NCBI GenBank assembly: GCA_036186865.1
Contig: AP025069.1
Location: 17,736,808 to 17,800,807 of the forward strand
Reading direction: 5' to 3'
Length of the DNA: 64,000 bases
Origin: Eustoma russellianum
Taxonomy: Eukaryota; Streptophyta; Magnoliopsida; Gentianales; Gentianaceae
Positions 44,830-57,404 of this stretch are shown here, piece after piece. Position 1 is the first letter of the stretch; every line of letters begins with the position of its first letter. The notes beneath the pieces were generated by a model that had not been told where the DNA came from, made no database searches, and saw only the letters and a program-made list of their open reading frames with translations. The position numbers and the translations under genes were made by a program.

Positions 44830-47317
44830 TGTTGGACCTTACACCTATAATAAACATCACTAGAGGGGGGAGGGTGAATAGTGGTTAGTGGAAATTACAC
44901 TACTACCCATGATAAAAATCCTCTTTGAAAACAGAATCTGAGACTACCTCAGATTCAGAACCCGTTTTTGAAAAATTCAAAACTCCTTGTACACAACTCC
45001 AAAAATTATGCAAATTTTCAGAACTTAACTTCAATGTGTTGACAAGACTCTGTCCAAAAATCAGATAAAAATAAGATTGTTTGATCCTTGAAACAAATAC
45101 AAAGATTCAGATGGTCAATTTGGACAGAATTTGACAGAATGTTGCTGAAATTGAAAAACGTGTTTCTCTTTGAATACTCAACCAAAAAGGTTCATCTTTA
45201 TGCCAAAACACTCCTTAGGATGTCTAGTTTATGTTTCCAAAAGGCCCTGACCTTAAACAATTCTTGATTAAAACATAACAGTCTGAAGTATAATTCCACC
45301 AAAAATCACAAATTTTGAAAGTGTTTATCTATTTTTCCAAAACATGGGAAATTGTGTGAAATCTACAGAGAAAACGAGCAGAATGCAGAAATGTAGAAAC
45401 AAGATAAGAACACCGAGAATTTATCCTAGTTCGGTCAATGTGACCTACTCCAGTCCCAAGGAACACCTTTCCTTGGATTTCACTATGGTATGAAACAACT
45501 TACAACAATAACCAAGCTTGACCTTGGGTTATACACCAACCCTATTGAAGACTTGGATGAACACCTTCTATGCAACACTTAGTTGCAACACCTCTATCAC
45601 CTATTGACGTAGCCTTATCGAATTGGCTAATCAATCTTACAAATGAAGCTCAAGAGGCTTGTAGCTCTACAAAAAATACAACAAGAACACCTTTGCTACA
45701 AAGAATGAAACAAGAATGAGGAGAAGAAGATAGCAAGACAATTCAACTATTGCTTTTTAAGTGTGTTCTTCTTCTACACTTTAGTCTCCTATTTATAGTG
45801 TGAAATGAGCCTTGAAGATAAGACCTCCAATGTGTCACCATCTTCATCATCAAGTCTTAGTTGTCTTCATACCATTAGTTGGCCAAATAAACCCCTTGTA
45901 CAATTGGCAACATAAAGAAACATGATTGGTCCACCTAAAAAATTCAGCATGGCGAAAATTTTGTCTTGCAAAATGACTTGGAAAATGTGTAGATAATACC
46001 CAAGGATAAGATGGCATATTCCTCCATTATACCCTCAACTCCTTGACAAGATAATAGGGCATGTGAGGCTGAAAAAATATGATAAAACAGCTCCAAACAG
46101 TCTTTGACTAGCCATTGCATTCAAAATGAAATTCCAAGTTGGCAATTTTCACCAACTAGCTTGTATTTGATTTGTCCATTTGTACACATGTCATAAAATA
46201 GATATATCATCATCACCACCTGATTATGCACGTTTCTTAGGTTGTATATATGCATATCAACTCAGATTTTTGAAGAAGAAATCAACAAATAATAGTTGAC
46301 AAGATTATGTCAACATATAACACCAAAATTCTCACTTTTTCTCCTTGTAAGTCATGATAAATTTCACACCTTTAACACCTTTAAATTCTATGAAAAATGA
46401 TGATTAATGTCCTCCAATAACATATAGAAGAAGGTCTTTAAGAAAAAATAGAATGTGACATCACAACTCGTCACATATCCCGCTACTGTTGATAATATCA
46501 TCATTTGAGAAAAATAACATAAAACCACAACATAATCTTCAAGATAATCATAACTCTCAACTCCAGAATGAGATAAGAATATACTCAAGAGATTCCTTGA
46601 GTGAAAATACCAAAAATACCCTCAGGGGTAAAATGACCAAAATACCCCTAGTGTGATAAAACTCCAGAAATGACTCCGATGGTCAGAAATGAATATAATA
46701 ACACCTTTGTCATGATAAATAAGATTAGAATAAGTCCTTGAAGTATTTCCACCATATCGTGTTCCTACAAAACTCAAAATACCAATTTTGCCCTTTTTGG
46801 TAAGTTGTAGAAACTTCCAAGGCAGATTAGTCACAAGACATTTATATTTATCAAAATCACATAATAATCACATGATGAACATGTATAAAACATGTACAAA
46901 TGAAAACAAACATTTTATCATATTTTAGAAAAATATTTCTGAAAACCTTATACATCGATCGATCGAAGTGCCTCAGCTTCAGAGATCGATGTCTCACGGT
47001 GAGTTTCAGAATTTTTCTCTAGCCTACATCGATCAATCAAATTGTGGGTTCAATGTATACATCGATCGATCTATGTGTCTCAGGTTTAGAGATCGATGTC
47101 TCATAGTAAGGTCTTGAACTTTCTCTGTCTTACATAGATCGATTGATGTGAGGGATCTAAGTATATCGATCGATCGAAGTGCAACAACCTGAGAGATTGA
47201 TGTCATTATTCTCAACTTTTTCAACTTTTAATCATATATAACACCATGTGTGACATTTTTATGCATTTACCACTTAAAATCATGACTTTGAAAATTATCC
47301 AAGCATATTTCTCAACA
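44830..47317 (-). repeat. SIRE-like solo LTR G in LINE P
   Basis: TG...CA element (TGTTGGACCTTACACC to TTTCTCAACA) flanked by a perfect CAAGG duplication at 44825-44829 and 47318-47322. Its left part has CACTAGAGGGGGGAGGGTGAATAG in two overlapping blocks, the complement of the F-type LTR end; its right part has the CGATCGATCG motif. It carries a TATA box at 45789-45798 on the minus strand. No internal region, so a solo LTR. Compared with its two later copies it lacks 119 bp after 45276. Confidence 0.87.
45789..45798 (-). promoter_or_regulatory. Probable TATA box of LTR G
   Basis: CTATAAATAG on the minus strand, in LTR sense orientation; conserved at 52953-52962 in the duplicate and in LTR J. 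Confidence 0.6.
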
Positions 47318-49553
47318 CAAGGTTGTTACCAGATTTATTTTGAGACGGTTGAGTATATTGCTACCTCGTTTGATCTCTCTGGAGCAAGCAGGCTTCATGC
47401 AAGGCCGAGACATTTCAGAGCAGGTCTTGATGTCGAAGGAAATGATTCATATATTAGATCGTAAATTCTGGGGAAGGCATGTTATGATTAAGCTGGACAT
47501 GGCCAAGCCGTTCGATCGTGTTTCCTGGCAATATTTGGAAACTCTTCTTTTGAGTTTTGGTTTTCACTATTGGTTTGTGCGTCTGGTCCAAAACAATTTG
47601 GCAGCTACACGTTGTTCAGTGTTGATCAATGGTAAGCCTTGTGGTTTTTTTAGGCCATCCAGAGGCATTAAGCAGGGCAATCCGTTGTCTCCAATTCTGT
47701 TCATTCTTGCTTCCGAGGGGTTTTCAAGAGGTATTACAATGCTATTTTGGATAGGTGCGCTAAGGGGATTTCATGGTGGCCGAACACATGTTATTTCTCA
47801 TCTAGGTTTTGCGGATGATTTGCTAATCTTCTTGAATGGATCAGCCAGTAATATGCACACATTAAAATTTTTTTCTGGAACATTATTAGTGAGCATCAGG
47901 ACAGTTAGTCAACCATCAGAAGAGCCAATTGGTGACTGGGGAGGGAGTTGTGTTACAAAAAGTTGCGAACATACTGGGGAGGGAGTTGTGTTACAAAAAG
48001 GAGTTAATTGGTCATAATACTGTTTATCATTGTTTGATCACTTCGATGCGAGTCTGACATGCTGGTCAAGAAGACTCTTAAGTATGACAGGCAGATTGTC
48101 TCTCATTCGATCGGTGCTTTCTACTATGCCTTTACATGTTATGGATGCGGCTAGGCTGCCCAAGAGTGTAATAGCATAATTGAATTGGAAAATGTCTACT
48201 TTTTATGGGGGCAGCGGCATCATTGGCGAGCATGGGCCGCAGTATGTTGTCCAAAGGATGAGGGTAGTTTGGGACTTCGTATTCTAGCGACGTTGCAAAA
48301 AGCTTATGAATGTATATTATGGTGGAGATATCATACGTCCACCTCGCTGTGGGCACATTATTTGAGACAAAAATATGGGAATCGCCAGGGATTGCAAGCC
48401 TATATTTATGATTCAACGGATTGGAAGAGGTTATATCGCATTCACTCTCTCTGTTCGTTACATGCACAGGATTCACCTGAGGGTTTAACTTGGACTGATG
48501 ATGCACATGGTCAATTTATCCTTTCTAGTGCTTATGATTCTTGTCGGCCCAGAGGCATTCACTTTTCTCTAGCGCGATACATTTGGTGGATGGGTACTCC
48601 TACAGCCGGCCAAGTGTTTCTTTGGCGATTATGGTTTAATTCTCTTCCGATGCCAGATAATTTAAGGAGGTGGTCAGCGGCTTACCCCACTTGTGTTTTT
48701 TGCTGGGGTGCCTCAGCAGAACAAAATCATATTTTCTACACGTGTCCCACGATCAAGGCACTATGGTTCCATTTAGCGACTATCTTTGGGGGCCCCGCCA
48801 CTTGAATTAACGTTTAAACAATATTTGCCAGGTTGGTGGTACCAAGCTCATCACACAACAATGGTTGGACACCTGGCTGTAATGGTCCCGTTAATTGCAT
48901 CTTGGGCCATCTGAAAGGAATACGTAGCAGTACAGTTTGGTGATAAGGAGTTTTCTTTTCTTTGGCTCCGAGAGCGAGTCCGACAGGGCATTTTCATGTG
49001 GTGTTTGTCTATATCTGGGGGTAAATTCGCAGAGTCGATACAGTCTTTGATAGAGCTGTATTATTCGCCCCCTCTTCGATCAAGGCGAATACAGGTTGTC
49101 CCATGGCAGCTGCCGCCGCCAGGTAAATTAAAACTCAATGTTGATGCTGCGGCTAGTAGTCGAGGAGCGGCCGGGGGGCCGGTCCCACGGGATGATACAG
49201 GACATTTGGTCCAAGCTCTCTGTTTTACATTGCCAGTGTTGCCATCCATGCATGCTGAGCTACAAGCTCTATTATTTTCCATCATTTTCTTTGCCACAGC
49301 ATGCTATGGTAATCTCATCATTGAAATAGATTGTTTGGCCCTTTTAACCTTGCTTCATACTCCAACCTCCTTCGCCACGAGATTGGGTAGTGACTGCAAT
49401 AGCCTCAGACGATTCATGACACTCATGCGTGCCACACTATCTTATGCACCACGTGAGGCTAACTCGGCTGCACATTTTCTAGCACAACATGGCATTACAC
49501 AGAGATGCACGTATGTTTTCTCTTTTCTTTTGGATCTCCCTCCCCTAGTGTGA
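47318..49553 (+). pseudogene. LINE P ORF2, RT core, zf-RVT and RNase H (copy 1)
   Basis: Continues RT after LTR G. 47340-48017: RT with LISLEQAGFMQGRDI, MIKLDMAKPFDRVSW, PSRGIKQGNPLSPILFILA and the catalytic FADDLLIF. 48185-48805: zf-RVT region with WAAVCCPKDEGSLGLR, AGQVFLWRLWFNSLPMPDN and CVFCWGASAEQNHIFYTC. 48996-49553: RNase H with LKLNVDAA, MHAELQALL, IEIDCLAL and REANSAAHFLAQHG. A TGG-to-TGA change at about 48912 stops the frame between zf-RVT and RNase H; copy 2 keeps TGG there. Around 47950-48005 a duplicated GGGAGGGAGTTGTGTTACAA has replaced about 60 bp found in copy 2. Confidence 0.87.
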
Positions 49554-50197
49554 CTAGCTTGCAGACGGATATACATACAGCCTACATCCGCACATAAAGA
49601 GATAATGGCCACGTACATTCTTCCTACCAACATCTCTTTGATGTGGGCGGTCGGGTATGTTTCGTCCCATGATCACCCTTTGTTATTTTTGGCCTTTGTC
49701 AGATGCCTAATGCTATATTCGTTTAATTTGATGAGATTTGCCAAATGTCAATTATTAAACAATGCATGCAATTTTGCTGGACATTGCTGGTTCGTATTAC
49801 AATGATGTCGCCTACAACCCCCTTGGTGGCGGGCAGCCCGGGTACCACATTTTCTCTAATATTACCGCAACATTTGCTTATCTTAGGTGTGGCGAATATG
49901 TGAAATTTCGTATGATTGCCTTTTCGAGATGCACTATCTGCCAATGGAGAAGTCTCACTGGTTTGAGGACTGACTGTTCTGCTCGACTATGTCCATATGC
50001 GCATCGCCATCTTGATGGCCTCTCAATACGATTACTGTTTATTTTTACATCATATAGTTTATTACTTGATTCTATTCAGAAGTTTTTGTATGTATTTCTT
50101 TTCTTGTTTTGCCTAGTCTAGGAGAGTCTCCCTCCATGGATGCACATATTGATGTAATCAAGGTATTCCTCCGCCACAAGTGAGGGTAATCATATTA
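49554..50197 (+). other. LINE P 3' untranslated region (copy 1)
   Basis: Non-coding 644 bp after RNase H, ending ATTCCTCCGCCACAAGTGAGG and GTAATCATATTA before the target duplication. No poly(A) tail. Copy 2 is 56754-57397. Confidence 0.65.
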
Positions 50198-50204
50198 ATA
50201 ACAT

Positions 50205-51956
50205 GCCCAGACGGTACCGCCTATCCTTCACCCAAAAAACTATTTATAATGACGAGCTATATATTTCTATCCAGATATCTAATCGACACGTCATCAACGT
50301 ACATCAACGTCAAGCCGCCAGATACATATCATCCTTTTTGATATACATATTCCAAGTCATATATTCCATGTCATCAAGCTTCCAAAAATATACTGACATG
50401 TCTCAAGTTCTTAAACCGAAAATTGTCACACCAAATGACTACCGAAACGTCACCGACATGTCACACACTTACCATACAAAGATGGCAAGCCAATATACAC
50501 TCCAAATACACAAAAGTTTCATGCACCGCATGTCTAATACAGCCACAAAGTCATACCATAATTACATATATCAATTACCTATCATTTGCCTTGATTTTTT
50601 GAAAAATCAAATTCAAACATTAGACCACATGGCTGAAATTATTTCAGCTTTTGGAGCTGAAATTACACATTATATTATGTATTATATGGTTTATAACACA
50701 TTTTGCATGTCTAAGGGGTTTGAGATAAAATGGAGATAAATCACGCAATCGACAAAAGTCGAAAAATCGGTTTTCTACACTTTCAAGAAGACGTTTTTTT
50801 GCTACACTTTGTGACATGTATATAGAAATGTCTTACACATCCAAGACGCATGTTGGAGTATTCTAGAAAACCATGTTAAATGGCGATTAAAATTTACTAT
50901 ATACTACATCATTATTTGTCAAAATTCAAAAATGGTTTTCAACACATGTGAGCTGAGTTTGGACGGCTGTTATGAGCTTATTTGGAGCCTAGATGGAGCT
51001 TATTTTTCACTATGATTGGTGGAGAATGATCCACAAATGAATGCTATTGTTGATGGAGACCAAGTCACACATGGAAAGCTTTCAAAAATTCAAAAATGCT
51101 GAAGATTTTAGCACATGGTTTAAGCGGGCGGGTTTTGCTAGTTTTCAAGATCAAATTCATTCTAAAAATGAGGGACAATCACACTTATGATTGTTTGGCA
51201 ATCAAGACATTTGAAATTTGAATTTTTTTTAAAGATTTTTCTTGGAATTTTCCATGTCATATTTTATGTGCCAAGATGGATAAATGAAGACCCTATCATA
51301 GAGTGACAACAAGGTGAAGACACATCACTTGTCCAATTACATTTCACCAAGTAAGCAAAGGTATGTCAAAAGCTATACAAGGTATCTTCCAAGGGCATTC
51401 AAGGAATTCTTCAAGAGGGAATTCAGCCAAGAGGGGGCGGCCATATACATAACAAAAGCAAGGAAGAAGGCCAAACAAAAGACAAGACTCATTTCTACTA
51501 TGAAGTGCAAAGCAAGACTTCTCTTCATCTCCTATCTTCTTCTCTTGCACATAGCCTTAAGCCTATCAAATATACATCTCATAATCTGTATAGGCTTCAT
51601 ACATACCATCCATACACATTCTATTTTTGTACAAGGTTGATCAAGGTGTGATCAAACCTTCATTAGTGAGGTGGTGGTGTTTTTGTTGATTGTTGTTGTT
51701 CTTTATAAACAGGATGGACATTAAAGGAGTTGGTAACACCAGCCAACCTTGTTATAAGGTGTTTTTGGTGATTAGTGAATACCGAAGAAGGTATCCTCGA
51801 GGACTGGAGTAGGCCATATTGACCAAACCTGTATACAAATCTTGGTGTTCTTACTTTCAGCACTTTTACTCTTAGTTTCTGTTTTTACAACATTTTCAAC
51901 GCAAGAGAAAAAATAGCAAACGATTTTCAAAATTCATCAAATTTTGCAGAGACATA
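50205..51956 (+). repeat. SIRE-like LTR H (continuation of O, copy 1)
   Basis: Plus-oriented LTR sequence that follows the order of LTR F: TACCGAAACGTCACC (F: about 20650), TTATTTGGAGC and GGTTTTGCTAG, AGGGGGCGGCC (F: about 21990), GTTGATCAAGGTGTGATCAA (F: about 22200), and GGACTGGAGTAGG (F: about 22368). With 41373-41831 it forms one LTR split by LINE P. It stops at the duplication junction, not at its natural end. Confidence 0.75.
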
Positions 51957-54481
51957 GATAAAATCCTCTTTGAAAAAAGAATCTGAGACTACCTCAGATT
52001 CAGAACCCGTTTTTGAAAAATTCAAAACTCCTTGTACACAACTCCAAAAATTATGCAAATTTTCAGAACTTAACCTCAATGTGTTGACAAGACTCTGTCC
52101 AAAAATCAGATAAAAATAAGATTGTTTGATCCTTGAAACAAATACAAAGATTCAGATGGTCAATTTGGACAGAATTTGACAGTATGTTGCTGAAATTGAA
52201 AAACGTGTTTCTCTTTGAATACTCAACCAAAAAGGTTCATCTTCATGTCAAAACACTCCTTAGGATGTCTAGTTTATGTTTCCAAAAGGCCCTGACCTTA
52301 AACAATTCTTGATTAAAACATAATTCAAGTTTTTTCAAAACTGGTCAGATTGCAGCCAGATTGGAGCAGTTATCTTGCAAAGACTGAAAGACTAACTTTT
52401 CCTTGCTCAAATCAAGTTATTCTTATTGCAAATTAAAGCTAACAGTCTGAAGTATAATTCCACCAAAAATCACGAATTTTGAAAGTGTTTATCTATTTTT
52501 CCAAAACATGGGAAATTGTGTGAAATCTACAGAGAAAACGAGCAGAATGCAGAAATGTAGAAACAAGATAAGAACACCGAGAATTTATCCTAGTTCGGTC
52601 AATGTGACCTACTCCAGTCCCAAGGAACACCTTTCCTTGGATTTCACTATGGTATGAAACAACTTACAACAATAACCAAGCTTGACCTTGGGTTATACAC
52701 CAACCCTATTGAAGACTTAGATGAACACCTTCTATGCAACACTTAGTTGCAACACCTCTATCACCTATTGATGTAGCCTTATCGAATTGGCTAATCAATC
52801 TTACAAATGAAGCTCAAGAGACTTGTAGCTCTACAACAAATACAACAAGAACACCTTTGCTACAAAGAATGAAACAAGAATGAGGAGAAGAAGATAGCAA
52901 GACAATTCAACTATTGCTTTTTAAGTGTGTTCTTCTTCTACACCTTTGTCTCCTATTTATAGTGTGAAATGAGCCTTGAAGATAAGACCTCCAATGTGTC
53001 ACCATCTTCATCATCAAGTCTTAGTTGTCTTCATACCATTAGTTGGCCAAATAAACCCCTTGTACAATTGGCAACATAAAGAAACATGATTGGTCCACCT
53101 AAAAAATTTAGCATGGCGAAAATTTTGTCTTGCAAAATGACTTGGAAAATATGTAGATAATACCCAAGGATAAGATGGCATATTCGTCCATTATACCCTC
53201 AACTCCTTGGCAAGATAACAGGGCATGTGAGGCTGAAAAAATATGATAAAACAGCTCCAAACAGTCTTTGACTAGCCATTGCATTCAAAATGAAATTCCA
53301 AGTTGGCAATTTTCGCCAACTAGCTTGTATTTGATTTGTCCATTTGTACACATGTCATAAAATAGATAAATCATCATCACCACCTGATTATGCACGCTTC
53401 TTAGGTTGTATACATGCATATCAACTCAGATTTTTGAAGAAGAAATCAACAAATAATAGTTGACAAGATTATGTCAACATATAACACCGAAATTCTCACT
53501 TTTTCTCCTTGTAAGTCATGATAAATTTCACACCTTTAACACCTTTAAATTCTATGAAAAATGATGATTAATGTCATCCAATAACATATAGAAGAAGGTC
53601 TTTAAGAAAAAATAGAATGTGACATCACAACTCGTCACATATCCCGCTACTGTTGATAATATCATCATTTGAGAAAAATAACATAAAACCACAACATAAT
53701 CTTCAAGATAATCATAACTCTCAACTCCAGAATGAGATGAGAATATACTCAAGAGATTCCTTGAGTGAAAATACCAAAAATACCCTCAGGGGTAAAATGA
53801 CCAAAATACCCCTAGTGTGATAAAACTCCAGAAATGACTCCGATGGTCAGAAATGAATATAATAACACCTTTGTCATGATAAATAAGATGAGAATAAGTC
53901 CTTGAAGTATTTCCACCATATCGTGTTCCTACAAAACTCAAAATACCAATTTTGCCCTTTTTGGTAAGTTGTAGAAACTTCCAAGGCAGATTAGTCACAA
54001 GACATTTATATTTATCAAAATCACATAATAATCACATGATGAACATGTATAAAACATGTACAAATGAAAACAAACATTTTATCACATTTTAGAAAAATAT
54101 TTCTGAAAACCTTATACATCGATCGATCGAAGTGCCTCAGCTTCAGAGATCGATGTCTCACGGTGAGTTTCAGAATTTTTCTCTGTCCTACATCGATCAA
54201 TCAAATTGTGGGTTCAATGTATACATCGATTGATCTATGTGTCTCAGGTTTAGAGATCGATGTCTCATAGTAAGGTCTTGAACTTTCTCTGTCTTACATA
54301 GATCGATTGATGTGAGGGATCTAAGTATATCGATTGATCGAAGTGCAACAACCTGAGAGATTGATGTCATTTTTCTCAACTTTTTCAACTTTTAATCACA
54401 TATAACACCATGTGTGACATTTTTATGCATTTACCACTTAAAATCATGACTTTGAAAATTATCCAAGCATATTTCTCAACA
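51957..54481 (-). repeat. SIRE LTR G', copy in unit 2
   Basis: Same as G but lacking its first 81 bp, because the duplication breakpoint lies inside G. It retains the 119-bp segment (52324-52442) absent from G. Followed by CAAGG at 54482-54486. TATA box at 52953-52962, minus strand. Confidence 0.88.
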
Positions 54482-56753
54482 CAAGGTTGTTACCAGATTT
54501 ATTTTGAGACGGTTGAGTATATTGCTACCCTCGTTTGATCTCTCTGGAGCAAGCAGGCTTCATGCAAGGCCGAGACATTTCAGAGCAGGTCTTGATGTCG
54601 AAGGAAATGATTCATATATTAGATCGTAAATTCTGGGGAAGGCATGTTATGATTAAGCTGGACATGGCCAAGCCGTTCGATCGTGTTTCCTGGCAATATT
54701 TGGAAACTCTTCTTTTGAGTTTTGGTTTTCACTATTGGTTTGTGCGTCTGGTCCTAAACAATTTGGCAGCTACACGTTGTTCAGTGTTGATCAATGGTAA
54801 GCCTTGTGGTTTTTTTAGGCCATCCAGAGGCATTAAGCAGGGCAATCCGTTGTCTCCAATTCTGTTCATTCTTGCTTCCGAGGGGTTTTCAAGAGGTATT
54901 ACAATGCTATTTTGGATAGGTGCACTAAGGGGATTTCATGGTGGCCGAACACAGGTTATTTCTCATCTAGGTTTTGCGGATGATTTGCTAATCTTCTTGA
55001 ATGGATCAGCCAGTAATATGCACACATTAAAATTTTTTTCTGGAACATTATCAGTGAGCATCAGGACAGTTAGTCAACCATCAGAAGAGCCAATTGGTGA
55101 CTGGGGAGGGAGTTGTGTTACAAAGAGTTGCGAACATACTGAATAAGGGGATATATGAGCTTCCTATCAAATACTTGGGCTCTTATCTTTTTAAAGGAGT
55201 TAATTGGTCATAATACTGTTTATCATTGTTTGATCACTTCGATGCGAGTCTGACATGCTGGTCAAGAAGACTCTTAAGTATGACAGGCAGATTGTCTCTC
55301 ATTCGATCGGTGCTTTCTACTATGCCTTTACATGTTATGGATGCGGCTAGGCTGCCCAAGAGTGTAATAGCATAATTGAATTGGAAAATGTCTACTTTTT
55401 TATGGGGGCAGCGGCATCATTGGCGAGCATGGGCCGCAGTATGCTGTCCAAAGGATGATGGTAGTTTGGGACTTCGTATTCTAGCGACGTTGCAAAAAGC
55501 TTATGAATGTAAATTATGGTGGAGATATCATACGTCCACCTCGCTGTGGGCACATTATTTGAGACAAAAATATGGGAATCGCCAGGGACTGCAAGCCTAT
55601 ATTTATGATTCAACGGATTGGAAGAGGTTATGTCGCATTCACTCTCTCTGTTCGTTACATGCACAGGATTCACCTGAGGGTTTAACTTGGACTGATGATG
55701 CACATGGTCAATTTATCCTTTCTAGTGCTTATGATTCTTGTCGGCCCAGAGGCATTCACTTTTCTCTAGCGCGATACATTTGGTGGGTGGGTACTCCTAC
55801 AGCCGGCCAAGTGTTTCTTTGGCGATTATGGTTTAATTCTCTTCCGATGCCAGATAATTTAAGGAGGTGGTTAGCGGCTTACCCCACTTGTTGTGTTTTT
55901 TGCTGGGGTGCCTCAGCAGAACAAAATCATATTTTCTACACGTGTCCCACGATCAAGGCACTATGGTTCCATTTAGCGACAATCTTTGGGGGCCCCGCCA
56001 CTTGAATTAACGTTTAAACAATATTTGCCAGGTTGGTGGTACCAAGCTCATCACACAACAATGGTTGGACACCTGGCTGTAATGGTCCCGTTAATTGCAT
56101 CTTGGGCCATCTGGAAGGAATACGTAGCAGTACAGTTTGGTGATAAGGAGTTTTCTTTTCTTTGGCTCCGAGAGCGAGTCCGACAGGGCATTTTCATGTG
56201 GTGTTCGTCTATATCTGGGGGTAAATTCGCAGAGTCGATACAGCCTTTGATAGAGCTGTATTATTCGCCCCCTCTTCGATCAAGGCGGATACAGGTTGTC
56301 CCATGGCAGCCGCCGCCGCCAGGTAAATTAAAACTCAATGTTGATGCTGCGGCTAGTAGTCAAGGAGCGGCCGGGGGGTCGGTCCCACGGGATGATACAG
56401 GACATTTGGTCCAAGCTCTCTGTTTTACATTGCCAGTGTTGCCATCCATGCATGCTGAGCTACAAGCTCTATTATTTTCCATCATTTTCTTTGCCACAGC
56501 ATGCTATGGTAATCTCATCATTGAAATAGATTGTTTGGCCCTTTTAACCTTGCTTCATACTCCAACCTCCTTCGCCACGAGATTGGGTAGTGACTGCAAT
56601 CGCCTCAGACGATTCATGACACTCATGCATGCCACACTATCTTATGCACCGCGTGAGGCTAACTCGGCTGCACATTTTCTAGCACAACATGGCATTACAC
56701 AGAGATGCACGTATGTTTTCTCTTTTCTTTTGGATCTCCATCCCCTAGTGTGA
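54482..56753 (+). pseudogene. LINE P ORF2, RT core, zf-RVT and RNase H (copy 2)
   Basis: Second copy of 47318-49553. RT at 54535-55146 with the same DMAKPFDRVSW, GIKQGNPLSPILF and FADDLLIF blocks; an extra C near 54530 shifts the frame just before it. It keeps the stretch from about 55141 to 55195 that copy 1 has lost, but has a stop there. zf-RVT at 55376-56005 ends with CCVFCWGASAEQNHIFYTC. RNase H lies in a longer frame (55986-56753, 255 codons) because the Trp codon mutated in copy 1 is intact: WAIWKEYVA, LKLNVDAA, MHAELQALL, IEIDCLAL, REANSAAHFLAQHG. Inactive. Confidence 0.86.
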
Positions 56754-57397
56754 CTAGCTTGCAGACGGATATACATACAGCCTACATCCGCACATAAAGA
56801 GATAATGGCCACGTACATTCTTCCTACCTACATCTCTTTGATGTGGGCGGTCGGGTATGTTTCGTCCCGTGATCACCCTTTGTTATTTTTGGCCTTTGCC
56901 AGATGCCTAATGCTATATTCGTTTAGTTTGATGAGATTTGCCAAATGTCAATTATTACACAATGCATGCAATTTTGCTGGACATTGCTGGTTCGTATTAC
57001 AATGATGTCGCCTACAACCCCCTTGGTGAAGGGCAGCCCGGGTACCACATTTTCTCTAATATTACCGCAACATTTGCTTATCTTAGGTGTGGCGTATATG
57101 TGACATTTCCTATGATTGCCTTTTCGAGATGCACTATCTGCCAATGGAGAAGTCTCACTGGTTTGACGACTGACTGTTCTGCTCGACTATGTCCATATGC
57201 GCATCGCCATCTTGATGGCCTCTCAATACGATTACTGTTTATTTTTACATCATATATTTTATTACTTGATTCTATTCAGAAGTTTTTGTATGTATTTCTT
57301 TTCTTGTTTTGCCTAGTCTGGGAGAGTCTCCCTCCATAGATGCACATATTGATGTAATCAAGGTATTCCTCCGCCACAAGTGAGGGTAATCATATTA
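56754..57397 (+). other. LINE P 3' untranslated region (copy 2)
   Basis: Near-identical to 49554-50197; ends with the same CCTCCGCCACAAGTGAGG terminus. ATAACAT follows at 57398-57404. Confidence 0.65.
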
Positions 57398-57404
57398 ATA
57401 ACAT

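Larger units (their letters stand above)
41832..50197 (+). mobile_element. L1-type LINE P
   Basis: Non-LTR retrotransposon in plus orientation, flanked by ATAACAT at 41825-41831 and 50198-50204. It is about 5.9 kb without the solo LTR G. Order: short 5' UTR, ORF1 (DUF4283-like RNA-binding region plus zinc knuckle), ORF2 (endonuclease, RT, zf-RVT, RNase H), 3' UTR of 640 bp without a clear poly(A). Its 5' end carries an inverted copy of its own 3' end. Several stops and frameshifts make it inactive. Confidence 0.85.
44911..51956 (+). repeat. Tandem duplication, unit 1
   Basis: 7,046 bp from inside LTR G to inside LTR H. It starts GATAAAAATCCTCTTTG. It recurs as 51957-59158 (unit 2) and starts a third time at 59159. 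Differences from unit 2 include a 119-bp deletion and a replaced stretch at about 47975-48000. Confidence 0.9.
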
